64,000 nucleotides of DNA from Rhodoferax sp. (GCF_030653815.1 NZ_JAURYQ010000006.1:186001-250000); one strand, 5' to 3'; shown: positions 18,077 through 27,747, numbered from the stretch's first letter. The notes: a model not told the origin generated them from the letters alone. Program-made: numbers and translations.

Positions 18077-19282
18077 ATGTTGACCTGGGACGACGAAGTA
18101 CTACCCACTGCCAGTTTGCATCCCCCCGAAGCCAGCCGCCCGAATCCGCTGATGGCTGGGCGTTTTGCTGACCCCGCCGCCGCCGTGGCTGAGTTTGCGC
18201 CCACGCCAAACGTCACCAAAGCTGTACCGGCGTCCGCGCAAAAGGCGCCATTGGCAGCCCCGCAACGCCGCGTCAATGCCGCAGACAAGCGCATCATCAA
18301 CGGCAAGACCGATGTCAATCAGTTGGTGCCCTTCAAGTACAAGTGGGCTTGGGAAAAATACCTGTCAAGTTGTGCCAATCACTGGATGCCACAAGAAGTC
18401 AACATGACCCGTGATATTGCGCTTTGGAAGGACCCCAACGGCCTGACCGAAGACGAGCGCCGCATCGTTAAACGCAACCTCGGTTTTTTTGTGACCGCAG
18501 ATTCACTGGCGGCCAACAACATCGTGCTCGGCACCTACCGCCACATCACCGCACCCGAGTGCCGTCAGTTCTTGCTGCGCCAGGCTTTCGAGGAAGCCAT
18601 TCACACCCACGCTTACCAGTACATTGTGGAATCCCTGGGACTGGACGAGGGCGAGATTTTCAGTGCTTACAACGAAGTCAAATCCATCCGTGACAAGGAT
18701 GAGTTCCTGATCCCGTTCATTGAGGCCATCATGGACCCGCAGTTCAAGACTGGCACACCGGAGGCTGATCAGACCCTGCTCAAGTCACTGATCGTATTCG
18801 CCTGCCTGATGGAAGGCCTGTTCTTCTATGTCGGGTTTACCCAGATTCTGGCATTGGGCCGGCAAAACAAAATGACCGGTGCCGCGGAGCAATACCAGTA
18901 CATCCTGCGTGATGAATCCATGCATTGCAACTTTGGCATTGACCTGATCAACCAGCTCAAGCTGGAAAACCCGCAACTCTGGAATGCAGAATTCAAAGCC
19001 GAGATCAAAGCTTTGTTTGAAACCGCGGTCGATCTTGAATACCGCTATGCCGAAGACACCATGCCACGTGGCGTGCTGGGCATGAACGCGTCCATGTTCA
19101 AAGGTTACCTGCGCTACATCGCCAACCGCCGGGCCACCCAGATTGGGCTGGAGGCGCTGTTTCCCAATGAAGAAAACCCGTTCCCCTGGATGAGTGAAAT
19201 GATCGACTTGAAGAAAGAGCGTAATTTCTTCGAGACGCGTGTCATTGAATACCAGTCTGGCGGCGCCTTGTCCTGGGAATAA
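18077..19282 (+). CDS. nrdB: Class Ia ribonucleotide reductase, beta subunit
   Basis: Small subunit (401 aa) that houses the di-iron centre and tyrosyl radical. Iron-site residues are visible in ADSLAANNI and in [13 protein letters not shown], where Glu, His and the radical Tyr keep the ExxHxxxY spacing of E. coli E115/H118/Y122; the second set is in [13 protein letters not shown]. It is an aerobic, oxygen-dependent enzyme. The N-terminal 80 residues are a proline/alanine-rich extension. It follows nrdA by 125 bases and is presumably under the same NrdR control. Confidence 0.96.
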   Translation: MLTWDDEVLPTASLHPPEASRPNPLMAGRFADPAAAVAEFAPTPNVTKAVPASAQKAPLAAPQRRVNAADKRIINGKTDVNQLVPFKYKWAWEKYLSSCANHWMPQEVNMTRDIALWKDPNGLTEDERRIVKRNLGFFVTADSLAANNIVLGTYRHITAPECRQFLLRQAFEEAIHTHAYQYIVESLGLDEGEIFSAYNEVKSIRDKDEFLIPFIEAIMDPQFKTGTPEADQTLLKSLIVFACLMEGLFFYVGFTQILALGRQNKMTGAAEQYQYILRDESMHCNFGIDLINQLKLENPQLWNAEFKAEIKALFETAVDLEYRYAEDTMPRGVLGMNASMFKGYLRYIANRRATQIGLEALFPNEENPFPWMSEMIDLKKERNFFETRVIEYQSGGALSWE

Positions 19283-19291
19283 CAGCGACGT

Positions 19292-19435
19292 ATGACCAAG
19301 CTCTTTTCACAAGCTTCCAAGCCATCTCATGGTGGCAAAGTCTTGTTGACCCCCGTTCATGGTGCTGGGAACCTGCCCAACACCATGGATCACTTGACGC
19401 GCAATGATTTTCGTCAAGTGCTCTTTGCAAATTGA
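19292..19435 (+). CDS. Possible small protein, unknown
   Basis: A 47-codon frame (MTKLFSQASKPSHGGKVLLT...) between nrdB and the H1-like gene. I recognise no family and see no strong ribosome site. It ends 14 bases before the next ATG, covering that gene's ribosome site region, so it might be a translated leader or simply chance. Confidence 0.25.
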   Translation: MTKLFSQASKPSHGGKVLLTPVHGAGNLPNTMDHLTRNDFRQVLFAN

Positions 19436-19449
19436 TCAAGGAGATTGAC

Positions 19450-19971
19450 ATGGCCACTGCAAAAAAACCTGCTGCCAAGCCTGCCGCCAAACCCGTAGCA
19501 AAAGCTGCTGCCAAACCCGCAGCTAAACCAGCCGCAAAAGCTGTTGCCAAGCCCGCTGCAAAAGCAGCCGTCAAACCGGTCGCAAAAGCTGCTGCCAAAC
19601 CAGCGGCAAAAGCTGCTGCCAAGCCGGTCGCAAAAGCTGCTGCCAAACCAGCGGCAAAAGCTGCTGCCAAACCAGCGGCAAAAGCTGCTGCCAAACCAGC
19701 GGCAAAAACTGCTGCCAAACCAGCAGCAAAAGCAGCCGCCAAACCAGCAGCAAAAGCAGCCGCCAAACCGGTCGCAAAAGCTGCTGCCAAACCAGCCGCT
19801 AAGGTTGCTGCAAAGCCAGCCGCTAAAGCCGTCGCCAAGCCAGCCGCTAAAGCCGCTGCCAAAAAAACGGCTCCCGCAAAAAAGACTACCAAAGCACCCG
19901 TGGCCCCTGCAGCCCACACCAAGCTCAATCCACAAGCAGCCTGGCCGTTCCCATCCGGAAAAAAACCCTGA
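19450..19971 (+). CDS. Histone H1-like lysine/alanine-rich repeat protein
   Basis: Protein of 173 aa composed almost wholly of short PAAKA/PVAKA/AAKP repeats from residue 5 to about 145, ending in a non-repetitive tail (NPQAAWPFPSGKKP). The composition matches bacterial H1-like DNA-binding proteins (AlgP/Hc-like), which bind DNA through lysine-rich repeats without a fold. A strong AAGGAG site precedes the ATG at 19450. The underlying DNA is a near-tandem array, so repeat number may vary between strains. The likely role is nucleoid binding (inference). Confidence 0.85.
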   Translation: MATAKKPAAKPAAKPVAKAAAKPAAKPAAKAVAKPAAKAAVKPVAKAAAKPAAKAAAKPVAKAAAKPAAKAAAKPAAKAAAKPAAKTAAKPAAKAAAKPAAKAAAKPVAKAAAKPAAKVAAKPAAKAVAKPAAKAAAKKTAPAKKTTKAPVAPAAHTKLNPQAAWPFPSGKKP

Positions 19972-19994
19972 TCCATCACTTGTCCCGAAGTACC

Positions 19995-20021
19995 AGCCCG
20001 ATGCCCAAACTGCATCGGGCT
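19995..20021 (+). terminator. Hairpin between convergent H1-like and DUF3426 genes
   Basis: A perfect 10-base stem, AGCCCGATGC (19995-20004) and GCATCGGGCT (20012-20021), with a 7-base loop lies 23 bases after the H1-like stop and just beyond the stop of the opposing gene. The T-run is poor on both strands, so efficiency is uncertain; it could serve both genes. Confidence 0.55.
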
Positions 20022-20027
20022 TCCCTG

Positions 20028-20981
20028 TCAGGGATAAAAAATCAGCAATCGGTAACCCTGCGCGCGTGCATGCGTGAAATTTGCGCGAAGCTGCAAATAG
20101 CTTGTTACCGACCATTCACTTGCTGACGCCACAGTCGCCGTTGCAACGCCCAACTCGGCCGGTGTAAAAACACGTCGAATCACAGGCTGGCCTGTCAGAT
20201 CGGTCAATGTCAGTTCGACCGCAGGCAAAGCCAATTCAAAGCGCGACTTGTTTTTCACGACAAATCGCAATTCAAAACTATCCTGGCCTACCTGCTGAAA
20301 GGTCGCGGCATCAATCGCAAGACTTTCAATGCCTTGCAGGGGCGATACGCGACAAGCCAGAAGCTCGCAAGCCGAGAGAAGGGACGTCTTCATGACAGGA
20401 AATGAGGCAGACAATTGGTCGCGTTCACGGTACACGCCCTGAAGCAGCAAACCGACCAGCAGCAGCCCCACCACCCCCCAGAACAGCACCGGTTGGCTCC
20501 CTCGATGCGCACCTGACGGGCCGTCCGGTACCAGCATGAACGAAACAGGCGCCGCCAATGGCGCCAGACTGGTGGCCGCTGGCTCCGCTGCATCTGATTC
20601 AGATTCGGATGAAGGCTTGATGAGGAGCGCTGCCGATGCCCATGACCCCTCTGCTGAGAACGGGGCTGTCAACGGCCCGTCCTGCGCTGGGCCGTCGGCT
20701 GTTGAAAGCGATGGACCTCGTTGGTTGCCGCTGAAAGACATGGCTTGCTGCTCATCACGCGACAAGCCTTCCGGACTCAAGATTTGCGCTTGAGCCTGGT
20801 CACCCGTTGGCGCGACAGCCTCTGAGGTCAAGGACTCGGTCTCAGCATTGACCCACTGCTGTGAGGCATCAAAAACTTCGCCACACTGACCGCAACGGAC
20901 CCAACCATCCGAAATTCGCAACTGGTCAGGCACGACCCGGTAAGAGGTTTGGCATGCGGGGCAACGGGCGATCAAGTTCAT
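20028..20981 (-). CDS. Zinc-ribbon and DUF3426 domain membrane protein
   Basis: Protein of 317 aa. The N-terminus is an MJ0042-type zinc ribbon (CPACQTSYRV ... CGQCGEVFDA, four cysteines). A long low-complexity linker follows, then one membrane segment (about 165-185, FWGVVGLLLVGLLLQGVY) and a C-terminal DUF3426 domain that is probably periplasmic (FELRFVVKNKSRFELALPAVELTL). The function is unknown. Its place next to prmA-accC-accB is conserved in betaproteobacteria (from memory). Confidence 0.85.
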   Translation of the reverse strand: MNLIARCPACQTSYRVVPDQLRISDGWVRCGQCGEVFDASQQWVNAETESLTSEAVAPTGDQAQAQILSPEGLSRDEQQAMSFSGNQRGPSLSTADGPAQDGPLTAPFSAEGSWASAALLIKPSSESESDAAEPAATSLAPLAAPVSFMLVPDGPSGAHRGSQPVLFWGVVGLLLVGLLLQGVYRERDQLSASFPVMKTSLLSACELLACRVSPLQGIESLAIDAATFQQVGQDSFELRFVVKNKSRFELALPAVELTLTDLTGQPVIRRVFTPAELGVATATVASASEWSVTSYLQLRANFTHARAQGYRLLIFYP

Positions 20982-21018
20982 GAAATCTGATACCTCCTGG
21001 CCATGCCGTCAAGCCGAT

Positions 21019-21906
21019 TTATTTTGTTGCCGTCATCAGGATCCAACCGTCTTCAGCATCGGCCACTTGCAGCGCGCAATAAGGCGCATAGGCCGCCTTG
21101 AGCTCATCGGCCTGGCGCGCCAGAATGCCCGCCAGCACCAACTTGCCCCCCGGAGCCACGCGCGACCAAAGCAGCGGCGCCAGGACCTTCAGGGGTGTTG
21201 CCAGAATATTGGCCAACACCGTCTGGTACACACCACTGGCCGTTTCAGGCAGACCCGCATGCAAGTCCACATGATTGGCCTGTGCATTGAGCACGGTGGA
21301 TTCCACCGCAGCCAGATCAATATCGACCGCATCAATGTCGCTAGCGCCAAACTTGGCGGCCCCAATGGCGAGGATGCCGGAACCACAACCATAGTCCAAC
21401 ACACGGGTCAGTGCCGGTGCACCACCATGACTGGCAATCCAGCGCAAGCACATGCGCGTGGTCGGATGGGTGCCGGTACCAAAGGCCAGACCCGGGTCAA
21501 GACGAATCACGATGCGGGCTTCGGCAGGGGGCTCATGCCAGGTGGGCACAATCCAGAATTCAGGCGTGATGTCCACCGGCGCGAACTGCGACTGGGTCAA
21601 GCGCACCCAGTCCTGCTCCGGCACGTGCTGAATCCCCAGAACCGAACAGTCATCAAAAAAGTCCTGCGCCTGCAACAGTTCCAGCGTGGCTTGCGCCTGT
21701 TCACGGCCTTGAAACAGGGCCAGCACCCGGGAGCGCTGCCAGCCCTCTTTCGGTGGCGGCATGCCCGGCTCGCCAAACAGTGCCTGCTCGGCATCGGTTT
21801 GGGCATCAGCGTCTTCCACGCTGACGCTCAAGGCATCCAGGGCGTCCAGCGCGTCACTCACGGCCTCAACCCGGTGCTCCGGGCACATCAATCGCAGTTC
21901 AAACAT
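21019..21906 (-). CDS. prmA: Ribosomal protein L11 methyltransferase
   Basis: SAM-dependent enzyme that trimethylates ribosomal protein L11. The 295-aa protein has a short N-terminal L11-recognition domain (MFELRLMCPEHRVEAVSDAL) and a class I methyltransferase fold with motif I VLDYGCGSGILAIGAAKFGA and LDPGLAFGTGTHPTTRMCL before it. The ATG at 21906 is chosen over an in-frame TTG at 21918. It follows accC with a 12-base gap on the same strand, so it is likely part of the accBC transcript. Confidence 0.94.
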   Translation of the reverse strand: MFELRLMCPEHRVEAVSDALDALDALSVSVEDADAQTDAEQALFGEPGMPPPKEGWQRSRVLALFQGREQAQATLELLQAQDFFDDCSVLGIQHVPEQDWVRLTQSQFAPVDITPEFWIVPTWHEPPAEARIVIRLDPGLAFGTGTHPTTRMCLRWIASHGGAPALTRVLDYGCGSGILAIGAAKFGASDIDAVDIDLAAVESTVLNAQANHVDLHAGLPETASGVYQTVLANILATPLKVLAPLLWSRVAPGGKLVLAGILARQADELKAAYAPYCALQVADAEDGWILMTATK

Positions 21907-21918
21907 GAGTCGGGTCAA

Positions 21919-23268
21919 TCACCGGTTGTGGTTGGCAAGCCAAGCTTCAAGGTAATGGATATTGGTGCCACCTTCCATGAACTTGGCATCGACCATCAAC
22001 TCACGATGCAAGGCGATGTTGGTGTTGATGCCCTCCACGACCGTTTCACCCAAGGCGGTGCGCATGCGCGCCAGGGCCTGCTCGCGGGTATCGCCATGAA
22101 CAATGATTTTCCCGATCATCGAGTCGTAGTTGGGTGGCACAAAATAATTGGTGTAGATGTGCGAGTCCACACGCACGCCAGGACCGCCCGGGGGGTGCCA
22201 CATGGTGATGCGTCCTGGTGAAGGAATGCACTTGTACGCATCTTCAGCGTTCAGACGACATTCAATGGCGTGACCATGAATCTGGATCTGGCGCTGGGTA
22301 AACGGCAATTTTTCGCCAGCTGCCACCATGATTTGCGTCTTGACGATGTCAATGCCCGTGATCCACTCGGTCACCGGGTGCTCGACCTGCACGCGGGTAT
22401 TCATCTCAATGAAATAAAACTCACCGTCCTCATACAAAAACTCAAAGGTACCCGCACCTCGGTAGCCAATTTTTTTGCACGCTGCCACACAACGCTCGCC
22501 GACGCGCTCGATGAGCTTGCGTGGAATACCGGGCGCCGGGGCTTCCTCGATGACCTTCTGGTGGCGCCGTTGCATGGAGCAGTCGCGCTCACCCAGATAA
22601 ACCGCGTTTTTGTATTTGTCGGCCAGGATCTGGATTTCGACATGGCGCGGATTCTGCAAATACTTTTCCATGTAGACCGCCGGGTTGCCAAAGGCGGCAC
22701 CCGCTTCGCTTTTGGTCATGGCGACCGCGTTGATCAGCGCCGCCTCGGTGTGCACCACCCGCATGCCGCGACCACCCCCACCACCTGCTGCCTTGATGAT
22801 GACCGGGTAACCGACCATTTTGGCAATACGCTTGATTTGCACCGGGTCGTCGGGCAGCTCGCCTTCAGAGCCGGGAACGCAGGGCACACCCGCCTTGATC
22901 ATGGCTTGTTTGGCCGACACCTTGTCGCCCATGATACGGATCGACTCCGGCGTGGGGCCAATGAACTGAAAACCGCTGCGCTCGACCCGCTCGGCAAAAT
23001 CAGCGTTTTCGCTCAAAAAACCATAACCAGGGTGAATGGCTTCGGCATCGGTCACTTCAGCCGCTGAAATAATGGCCGGCATGTTCAGGTAACTGAGCGC
23101 CGAAGAAGCTGGCCCGATACAGACGGCCTCTTCCGCCAACTTGACGTATTTGGCGTCGCGATCCGCCTCGGAATACACCATGACGGCCTTGACGCCCAGC
23201 TCGCGGCAGGCGCGCTGGATCCGCAAGGCGATTTCGCCCCGATTGGCAACCAGAATTTTTTTAAACAT
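21919..23268 (-). CDS. accC: Acetyl-CoA carboxylase, biotin carboxylase subunit
   Basis: ATP-dependent carboxylation of biotin on BCCP, the first half-reaction of malonyl-CoA formation for fatty acids. The protein is 449 aa with the usual order: [17 protein letters not shown], the ATP-grasp glycine loop [39 protein letters not shown] and a C-terminal biotin carboxylase domain. It is 15 bases from accB on the same strand. A second biotin carboxylase in the window (51261-53255) belongs to leucine degradation. Confidence 0.97.
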   Translation of the reverse strand: MFKKILVANRGEIALRIQRACRELGVKAVMVYSEADRDAKYVKLAEEAVCIGPASSALSYLNMPAIISAAEVTDAEAIHPGYGFLSENADFAERVERSGFQFIGPTPESIRIMGDKVSAKQAMIKAGVPCVPGSEGELPDDPVQIKRIAKMVGYPVIIKAAGGGGGRGMRVVHTEAALINAVAMTKSEAGAAFGNPAVYMEKYLQNPRHVEIQILADKYKNAVYLGERDCSMQRRHQKVIEEAPAPGIPRKLIERVGERCVAACKKIGYRGAGTFEFLYEDGEFYFIEMNTRVQVEHPVTEWITGIDIVKTQIMVAAGEKLPFTQRQIQIHGHAIECRLNAEDAYKCIPSPGRITMWHPPGGPGVRVDSHIYTNYFVPPNYDSMIGKIIVHGDTREQALARMRTALGETVVEGINTNIALHRELMVDAKFMEGGTNIHYLEAWLANHNR

Positions 23269-23283
23269 GAAGGACGCCTGACG

Positions 23284-23733
23284 TTAGTCGATGATGAACA
23301 GGGGTTGGCCGTATTCGACCGCTTGACCGTTGTCAGTCAAAATGCGCCGCACCGTGCCGCTCTTGTCGGATTCAATTTCATTGAGGATTTTCATGGCCTC
23401 GATGATGCACAGGGTCTGCCCCTCCTTGACCACATCACCGAGTTCAACAAAAGATTTGGCGCCAGGCGACGCAGAACGGTAGAAAGTGCCCACCATCGGC
23501 GACTTGACAGTGTGACCGGTTTCAACCGGCGCAGCCACCACGACAGTTTCAGGTGCGGCAACGGGTGCCAAGGGAGTCGGGCTGACGGGCTGCCCGACGG
23601 GTGCAAGTTGCTGAACCACGGCACCGCCACCTTTGACAATGCGGATTTTTCCTTCGGCTTCGGTGATTTCGAGCTCGGAGACGTTTGATTCCGACACCAG
23701 GTCGATCAATGTTTTGAGTTTTCTGAGATCCAT
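23284..23733 (-). CDS. accB: Biotin carboxyl carrier protein of acetyl-CoA carboxylase
   Basis: BCCP carries biotin between AccC and the carboxyltransferase. The 149-aa protein has a conserved N-terminus ([16 protein letters not shown]), a proline/alanine/valine-rich linker (about 40-70) and a C-terminal biotinyl domain. The biotinylated lysine is in [18 protein letters not shown]; the usual AMKM reads AMKI here. GGAG lies five bases before the ATG. Confidence 0.96.
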   Translation of the reverse strand: MDLRKLKTLIDLVSESNVSELEITEAEGKIRIVKGGGAVVQQLAPVGQPVSPTPLAPVAAPETVVVAAPVETGHTVKSPMVGTFYRSASPGAKSFVELGDVVKEGQTLCIIEAMKILNEIESDKSGTVRRILTDNGQAVEYGQPLFIID

Positions 23734-23779
23734 GGGGGCTCCAACGAAAAATAATTAACAGCCAACAGAAATTCACTTT

Positions 23780-23809
23780 ATTTTGCGTGAAATTGCAATT
23801 AATTTTCAA
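23780..23809 (-). promoter_or_regulatory. Candidate accB promoter in AT-rich gap
   Basis: On the minus strand TTGAAA (23809-23804) is followed by 18 bases and CAAAAT (23785-23780), within a clearly AT-rich 124-base gap before accB. It would allow accBC transcription apart from the upstream tlpA gene. Weak motif evidence. Confidence 0.35.
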
Positions 23810-23857
23810 CAAAACAAGCTAACTAGGCTTTATTTTACATTTTCTTTGCCACGTCGA

Positions 23858-24400
23858 TCAAGCCGGCAATTGCCCCCAGAGACGCAAGTCCTCGTTTGTC
23901 AGCTTGCCCATTTTACGGTGCAGAACGTCTCCCTGCGCACCAAACACCACGGTAAAGGGCAAGGCACCACTTAAATTCCCAAGCGATCGACTCATCTCGA
24001 TCCCCGGAAAACCGGCTAAAGCCACCGGAAAAGAAAGCGGTGAGCGAGCCAGAAAGCGCGTCACTGGCGCCGCCTGGTCAACCGCCAAACCTAGAACTTG
24101 CCAGCCTTTAAGCTTATTTTCCATAAAAAAACTGTCAATTAACGGCAGTTCTTCAACGCAGGGAGGGCACCAGGTGGCCCAAAAATTCAACAACAAAGGC
24201 TTGCCCTTGAAGCCACTGGTCGACAACTTGGCTCCATCCAACTGCGTGAACTGTTGCTGCCAAAAGAGGCTCTCAACCTCTGAAAGCATTTGCGACTGAC
24301 GCCTCGAGGTGCGCCAGGCCAAGCCTGCACCCACACCCGCCAGGCCCAAACCAGCCGCCGCAGCCAACCAGCCACGTCTGGACGGTTGCAAGCCACTCAT
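23858..24400 (-). CDS. TlpA/ResA-type thioredoxin-fold protein, probably Tat-exported
   Basis: Extracytoplasmic thiol-disulfide protein of 180 aa. The N-terminus has a twin-arginine-like signal (SRRGWLAAAAGLGLAG), and the thioredoxin fold carries the active site WCPPC in LLLNFWATWCPPCVEELPL, with a cis-proline region GALPFTVVFG. Family members reduce apocytochromes c or act in envelope redox control. The start overlaps the stop of the upstream gene (ATGA), so the two are coupled. Confidence 0.88.
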   Translation of the reverse strand: MSGLQPSRRGWLAAAAGLGLAGVGAGLAWRTSRRQSQMLSEVESLFWQQQFTQLDGAKLSTSGFKGKPLLLNFWATWCPPCVEELPLIDSFFMENKLKGWQVLGLAVDQAAPVTRFLARSPLSFPVALAGFPGIEMSRSLGNLSGALPFTVVFGAQGDVLHRKMGKLTNEDLRLWGQLPA

Positions 24401-24990
24401 GTCGTCACTGGCGACAACAGGCGTCGCACCGCTTTGGCATCGCCCCGTGGCGCGCGTCCTTTGGCATCGGCCTTGAGTGCGCCCCGGACATCATCGAAAT
24501 CATAAATCATCAGATGCACCCCAATGTCTTCGTTCAACTCAGCAGAAAACGCGTGCACGCTCAAGGCATCCACAGCTTCGCCGTTGAAGCCCGTGACCGT
24601 GCGCGCCACATAGCTTACACGCTGGTCGATCAAAGCGATCTCGGCCGACTTGCTGTCATCACAAAACAACTGCAGATAGATGTCCGACTTCCGCGTGGCT
24701 GCGCCATGCCACACCGCGCCCCCCAGATGAGGACGAAACTCGGCCAGGCGCGCCATCCAGTCCAGTGCCAGACGCCGCAAGGCCTGCAACTCTTGCGGCT
24801 GGGTATCGGCACAGAATACTGCAATGTAATCCATCACGGCGTCTTCGAGTACCTCGTTGGAAGGCAGCATTCCACGGCCACTCAAGCCCAGTTCCTGGGC
24901 GGCACGGCGCTTGGCGGGGCCATACTCGAGCCCTTCTTCCACCACCCAGCGGGCGGCCTGCGCTGCAATTTCAGATTGATCATCGGTCAT
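24397..24990 (-). CDS. Conserved hypothetical protein
   Basis: Protein of 197 aa that I cannot assign to a named family. The N-terminal half is helical and charged (EGLEYGPAKRRAAQELGL); the middle reads RPHLGGAVWHGAATRKSDIYLQLFCDDSKSAEIALID written here in parts: GGAVWHGAATRKSDIYLQ then DDSKSAEIALID. The rhythm is faintly like a nucleotidyltransferase-type fold, unproven. No signal peptide or membrane segment. It is translationally coupled to the TlpA-like gene and divergent from mpl (89 bases). Confidence 0.8.
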   Translation of the reverse strand: MTDDQSEIAAQAARWVVEEGLEYGPAKRRAAQELGLSGRGMLPSNEVLEDAVMDYIAVFCADTQPQELQALRRLALDWMARLAEFRPHLGGAVWHGAATRKSDIYLQLFCDDSKSAEIALIDQRVSYVARTVTGFNGEAVDALSVHAFSAELNEDIGVHLMIYDFDDVRGALKADAKGRAPRGDAKAVRRLLSPVTT

Positions 24991-25079
24991 AGAGCCCCAT
25001 TTTGCCCCGACCGAGGTTCTCCACCTCCTTAAAGGGAATGGGCCAGGCTCCCCCTTGGCTGCCCGCCTAAAATCCGGCG

Positions 25080-26480
25080 ATGCATATTCACATTCTTGGT
25101 ATCTGCGGCACCTTCATGGGAGGACTTGCCGCCCTGGCGCGCGAAGCTGGCCACACCGTCACCGGCTGCGACGCAGGCGTGTACCCGCCCATGAGCGACC
25201 AGTTGCGCGCCCTCGGCATTGACCTGATGGAGGGCTACAGCGCCGACCAACTGACGCTCAAGCCCGACATGTTTGTGATCGGGAACGTGGTCAGCCGCGC
25301 ACGCTTGAGCGACGGCATGCCCAAATTCCCGCTGATGGAGGCCATCCTTGACGCCGGCTTGCCCTACACCAGCGGCCCCCAATGGCTGGCCGATCACATC
25401 CTGCCAGGCCGCCATGTGATCGCCATTGCCGGCACCCACGGCAAAACCACCACGACCGCCATGACCAGCTGGATTCTGGATCAGGCGGGCTTGCAGCCTG
25501 GTTTTTTGATCGGTGGCGTGCCGCTGAATTTTGGCGTCTCGGCCCGGCTGGGCCAGGGCAAGGCCTTTGTCATCGAGGCCGATGAGTACGACACCGCGTT
25601 TTTTGACAAGCGCAGCAAATTCGTGCATTACCGCCCTCGCACAGCCGTGCTCAACAACCTGGAGTTTGATCACGCTGACATTTTTGACGATCTGGCGGCC
25701 ATCGAGCGACAATTTCACCATTTGCTGCGCACCGTGCCCGGCAAAGGCGCGCACGGTGGCGGCCGGGTGGTCGTCAACGGCCTGGAAGAAAGCCTGGCCC
25801 GCGTGCTGCACATGGGCTTCTGGAGCGCGGTGCGCAGCTTTGGCGCAGCGGTCAGTGACTTCACTGCCCAAGGCGAGGCCAACGACTTTGAGGTGTTGTG
25901 TCAAGGCCAGTCCGTTGGCCGCGTGACCTGGTCGCTGACCGGCAGCCACAACCAGCTCAACGCGCTGGCGGCCATTGCGGCCGCTGAACACCTGGGCGTG
26001 GCGCCCCAGCTTGCAGCGCAGGCGCTGGGTAGTTTCGAGAATGTAAAGCGCCGCATGGAGCTGCGCGGCACCGTCCCAACAGTCACCGGAAGCATCACGG
26101 TTTACGACGACTTTGCCCATCACCCCACGGCCATTCGCACCACCGTCGACGGCCTGCGCCGCACCCTCAAGGCCGGCGAGCGCATTTTGGCGGTGTTTGA
26201 GCCGCGCTCCAACACCATGAAGCTGGGCACCATGAAGGCGCAATTACCCTGGAGCCTGGAACAGGCCGACCTGGCCTTTTGCCACAGCGCCGGGCTGGGC
26301 TGGGATGCCACCGAGGTGCTGGCAGGCATGGGTGTTCGGGCGCTGGTGACGGACAACATTGGCACCCTGGTTGAGCAAGTCAGCCAGGCTGCCAGGGGCG
26401 GTGATCACATCCTTTGCATGAGCAACGGTGGCTTTTCCGGCGTTCATACCAAGCTGCTGCAGGCGCTGCGCAGCCGATAG
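25080..26480 (+). CDS. mpl: UDP-N-acetylmuramate:L-Ala-gamma-D-Glu-mDAP ligase
   Basis: Murein peptide ligase: re-attaches the recycled tripeptide to UDP-MurNAc, letting the cell reuse wall fragments. The 466-aa protein starts MHIHILGICGTFMGG, has the Mur-ligase ATP site IAGTHGKTTTTAM, VIEADEYDTAFFDKR and the C-terminal KRRMELRGTV...VYDDFAHHPTAI region characteristic of Mpl. It works downstream of AmpD in the recycling route. It converges with aroG across 32 bases. Confidence 0.95.
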   Translation: MHIHILGICGTFMGGLAALAREAGHTVTGCDAGVYPPMSDQLRALGIDLMEGYSADQLTLKPDMFVIGNVVSRARLSDGMPKFPLMEAILDAGLPYTSGPQWLADHILPGRHVIAIAGTHGKTTTTAMTSWILDQAGLQPGFLIGGVPLNFGVSARLGQGKAFVIEADEYDTAFFDKRSKFVHYRPRTAVLNNLEFDHADIFDDLAAIERQFHHLLRTVPGKGAHGGGRVVVNGLEESLARVLHMGFWSAVRSFGAAVSDFTAQGEANDFEVLCQGQSVGRVTWSLTGSHNQLNALAAIAAAEHLGVAPQLAAQALGSFENVKRRMELRGTVPTVTGSITVYDDFAHHPTAIRTTVDGLRRTLKAGERILAVFEPRSNTMKLGTMKAQLPWSLEQADLAFCHSAGLGWDATEVLAGMGVRALVTDNIGTLVEQVSQAARGGDHILCMSNGGFSGVHTKLLQALRSR

Positions 26481-26512
26481 CCCGACAGGACCTCCTGGAT
26501 TCCGGAGCGGGC

Positions 26513-27649
26513 CTATCGCGCGCGCCGTGCCAAGACGGCTTTTGACAGCACGTCCAGGCATTCAAGCGAATCGTCCCAGCCCAGGCAGGCATCGGTGATG
26601 CTCTTGCCAAATTCGAGCTTGTCGGATTTGTCTTTGCCCGGGGTGAACTTTTGCGCCCCGGCGTTCAGGTGGCTTTCGACCATGACGCCAAACACGCTGT
26701 GCGAACCACTGGCGATTTGGGTGGCAATGTCGCGTGCCACATCGAGCTGTTTCTCATGCTGCTTGCTGCTGTTGGCGTGGCTGCAGTCCACCATCAGAGT
26801 GGCCGGCAATTTGGCTTTTTCCAGTTCGGCACAGGCCGCAGCCACGCTGGCGGCGTCATAGTTGGGCGCTTTGCCGCCGCGCAAAATGACGTGACAGTCT
26901 TTGTTGCCGTTGGTTTGCACAATCGCCACCTGGCCGTTTTTGTGCACCGATAAGAAATGATGGCCACCAGCAGCCGCCTGAATCGCATCGGTGGCGATCC
27001 GGATGTTGCCGTCGGTGCCATTCTTGAAGCCGATCGGCGCCGACAGACCGGACGCCAGTTCGCGGTGCACCTGGCTTTCGGTGGTGCGGGCACCAATTGC
27101 GCCCCATGCAATCAGGTCGCCCAGGTACTGCGGAGAGATCACATCCAGAAACTCACTGCCCGCGGGCAGGCCCAGGCGGTTGATCTCAATCAACAACTGG
27201 CGTGCAATGCGCAGGCCTTCATCGATGCGGAAGGATTCGTCCAGGTAGGGGTCGTTGATGAGGCCTTTCCAGCCCACCGTGGTGCGTGGCTTCTCGAAAT
27301 ACACGCGCATCACAATTTCCAGCGTGTCAGCGTATTTGTCGCGCTGCTCTTTCAAGCGGCGGGCGTACTCGATGGCCGCCGCCGGGTCATGAATCGAGCA
27401 TGGGCCAATGATCACCAGCAGCCGGTCGTCCTTGCCCGCCATGATGTGATGAATATGGCGCCGGGTGCTGCTGATCATCTTCTCCACGGGTGTCCCCTGA
27501 ATCGGAAAAAAGCGGATCAAATGCTCGGGCGGCGGTAACACGGTGATGTCCTTGATGCGTTCGTTATCTGTCTGACCGGTGCGGTCAGTGGCGGGACTTG
27601 GCGAGTTGGTACCCCAGGCATCTTTATCAGCAGTGGCTTTGGCATTCAT
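26513..27649 (-). CDS. aroG: 3-deoxy-7-phosphoheptulonate synthase (class I DAHP synthase)
   Basis: First committed step of the shikimate pathway: condensation of phosphoenolpyruvate and erythrose-4-phosphate. The protein (378 aa) has the class I hallmarks LLVIIGPCSIHDPAAAIEYA, RVYFEKPRTTVGWKGLI, GARTTESQVHRELASGLS and VDCSHANSSK. The ATG at 27649 has GAGGA about 8 bases upstream and is favoured over one at 27664. Its leader contains an attenuator and an aromatic-rich leader peptide, so expression should respond to charged aromatic tRNAs. Which amino acid feeds back on the enzyme cannot be read from the sequence. Confidence 0.95.
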   Translation of the reverse strand: MNAKATADKDAWGTNSPSPATDRTGQTDNERIKDITVLPPPEHLIRFFPIQGTPVEKMISSTRRHIHHIMAGKDDRLLVIIGPCSIHDPAAAIEYARRLKEQRDKYADTLEIVMRVYFEKPRTTVGWKGLINDPYLDESFRIDEGLRIARQLLIEINRLGLPAGSEFLDVISPQYLGDLIAWGAIGARTTESQVHRELASGLSAPIGFKNGTDGNIRIATDAIQAAAGGHHFLSVHKNGQVAIVQTNGNKDCHVILRGGKAPNYDAASVAAACAELEKAKLPATLMVDCSHANSSKQHEKQLDVARDIATQIASGSHSVFGVMVESHLNAGAQKFTPGKDKSDKLEFGKSITDACLGWDDSLECLDVLSKAVLARRAR

Positions 27650-27688
27650 GGGCGGTTTCCTCATAAAGTTGAGATCAAAAACACATAA

Positions 27689-27717
27689 AAAAACCGCCGG
27701 GTGTGCCGGCGGTTTTT
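27689..27717 (-). terminator. Attenuator terminator in the aroG leader
   Basis: Perfect 12-base stem, AAAAACCGCCGG and CCGGCGGTTTTT, with a 5-base loop and a run of Ts continuing on the minus strand. It sits 40 bases before the aroG ATG, inside the leader, so it would stop transcription before aroG. The 5' arm (ACCGCCGG) is also fully complementary to CCGGCGGT at 27767-27760 of the leader RNA, giving the competing antiterminator helix of a classical attenuator. Confidence 0.85.
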
Positions 27718-27747
27718 CAAGATTCAGTACGTTTGGATCAGCTACGT

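Noticed and set aside
19450..19971. Could the repeat array be a CRISPR
   Set aside because: Repeats are short, coding and contiguous with no unique spacers.
19242..20015. Gly/Ala/Leu-rich frame on the minus strand
   Set aside because: Mirror of the repetitive H1-like gene; the repeats alone explain the long open frame.
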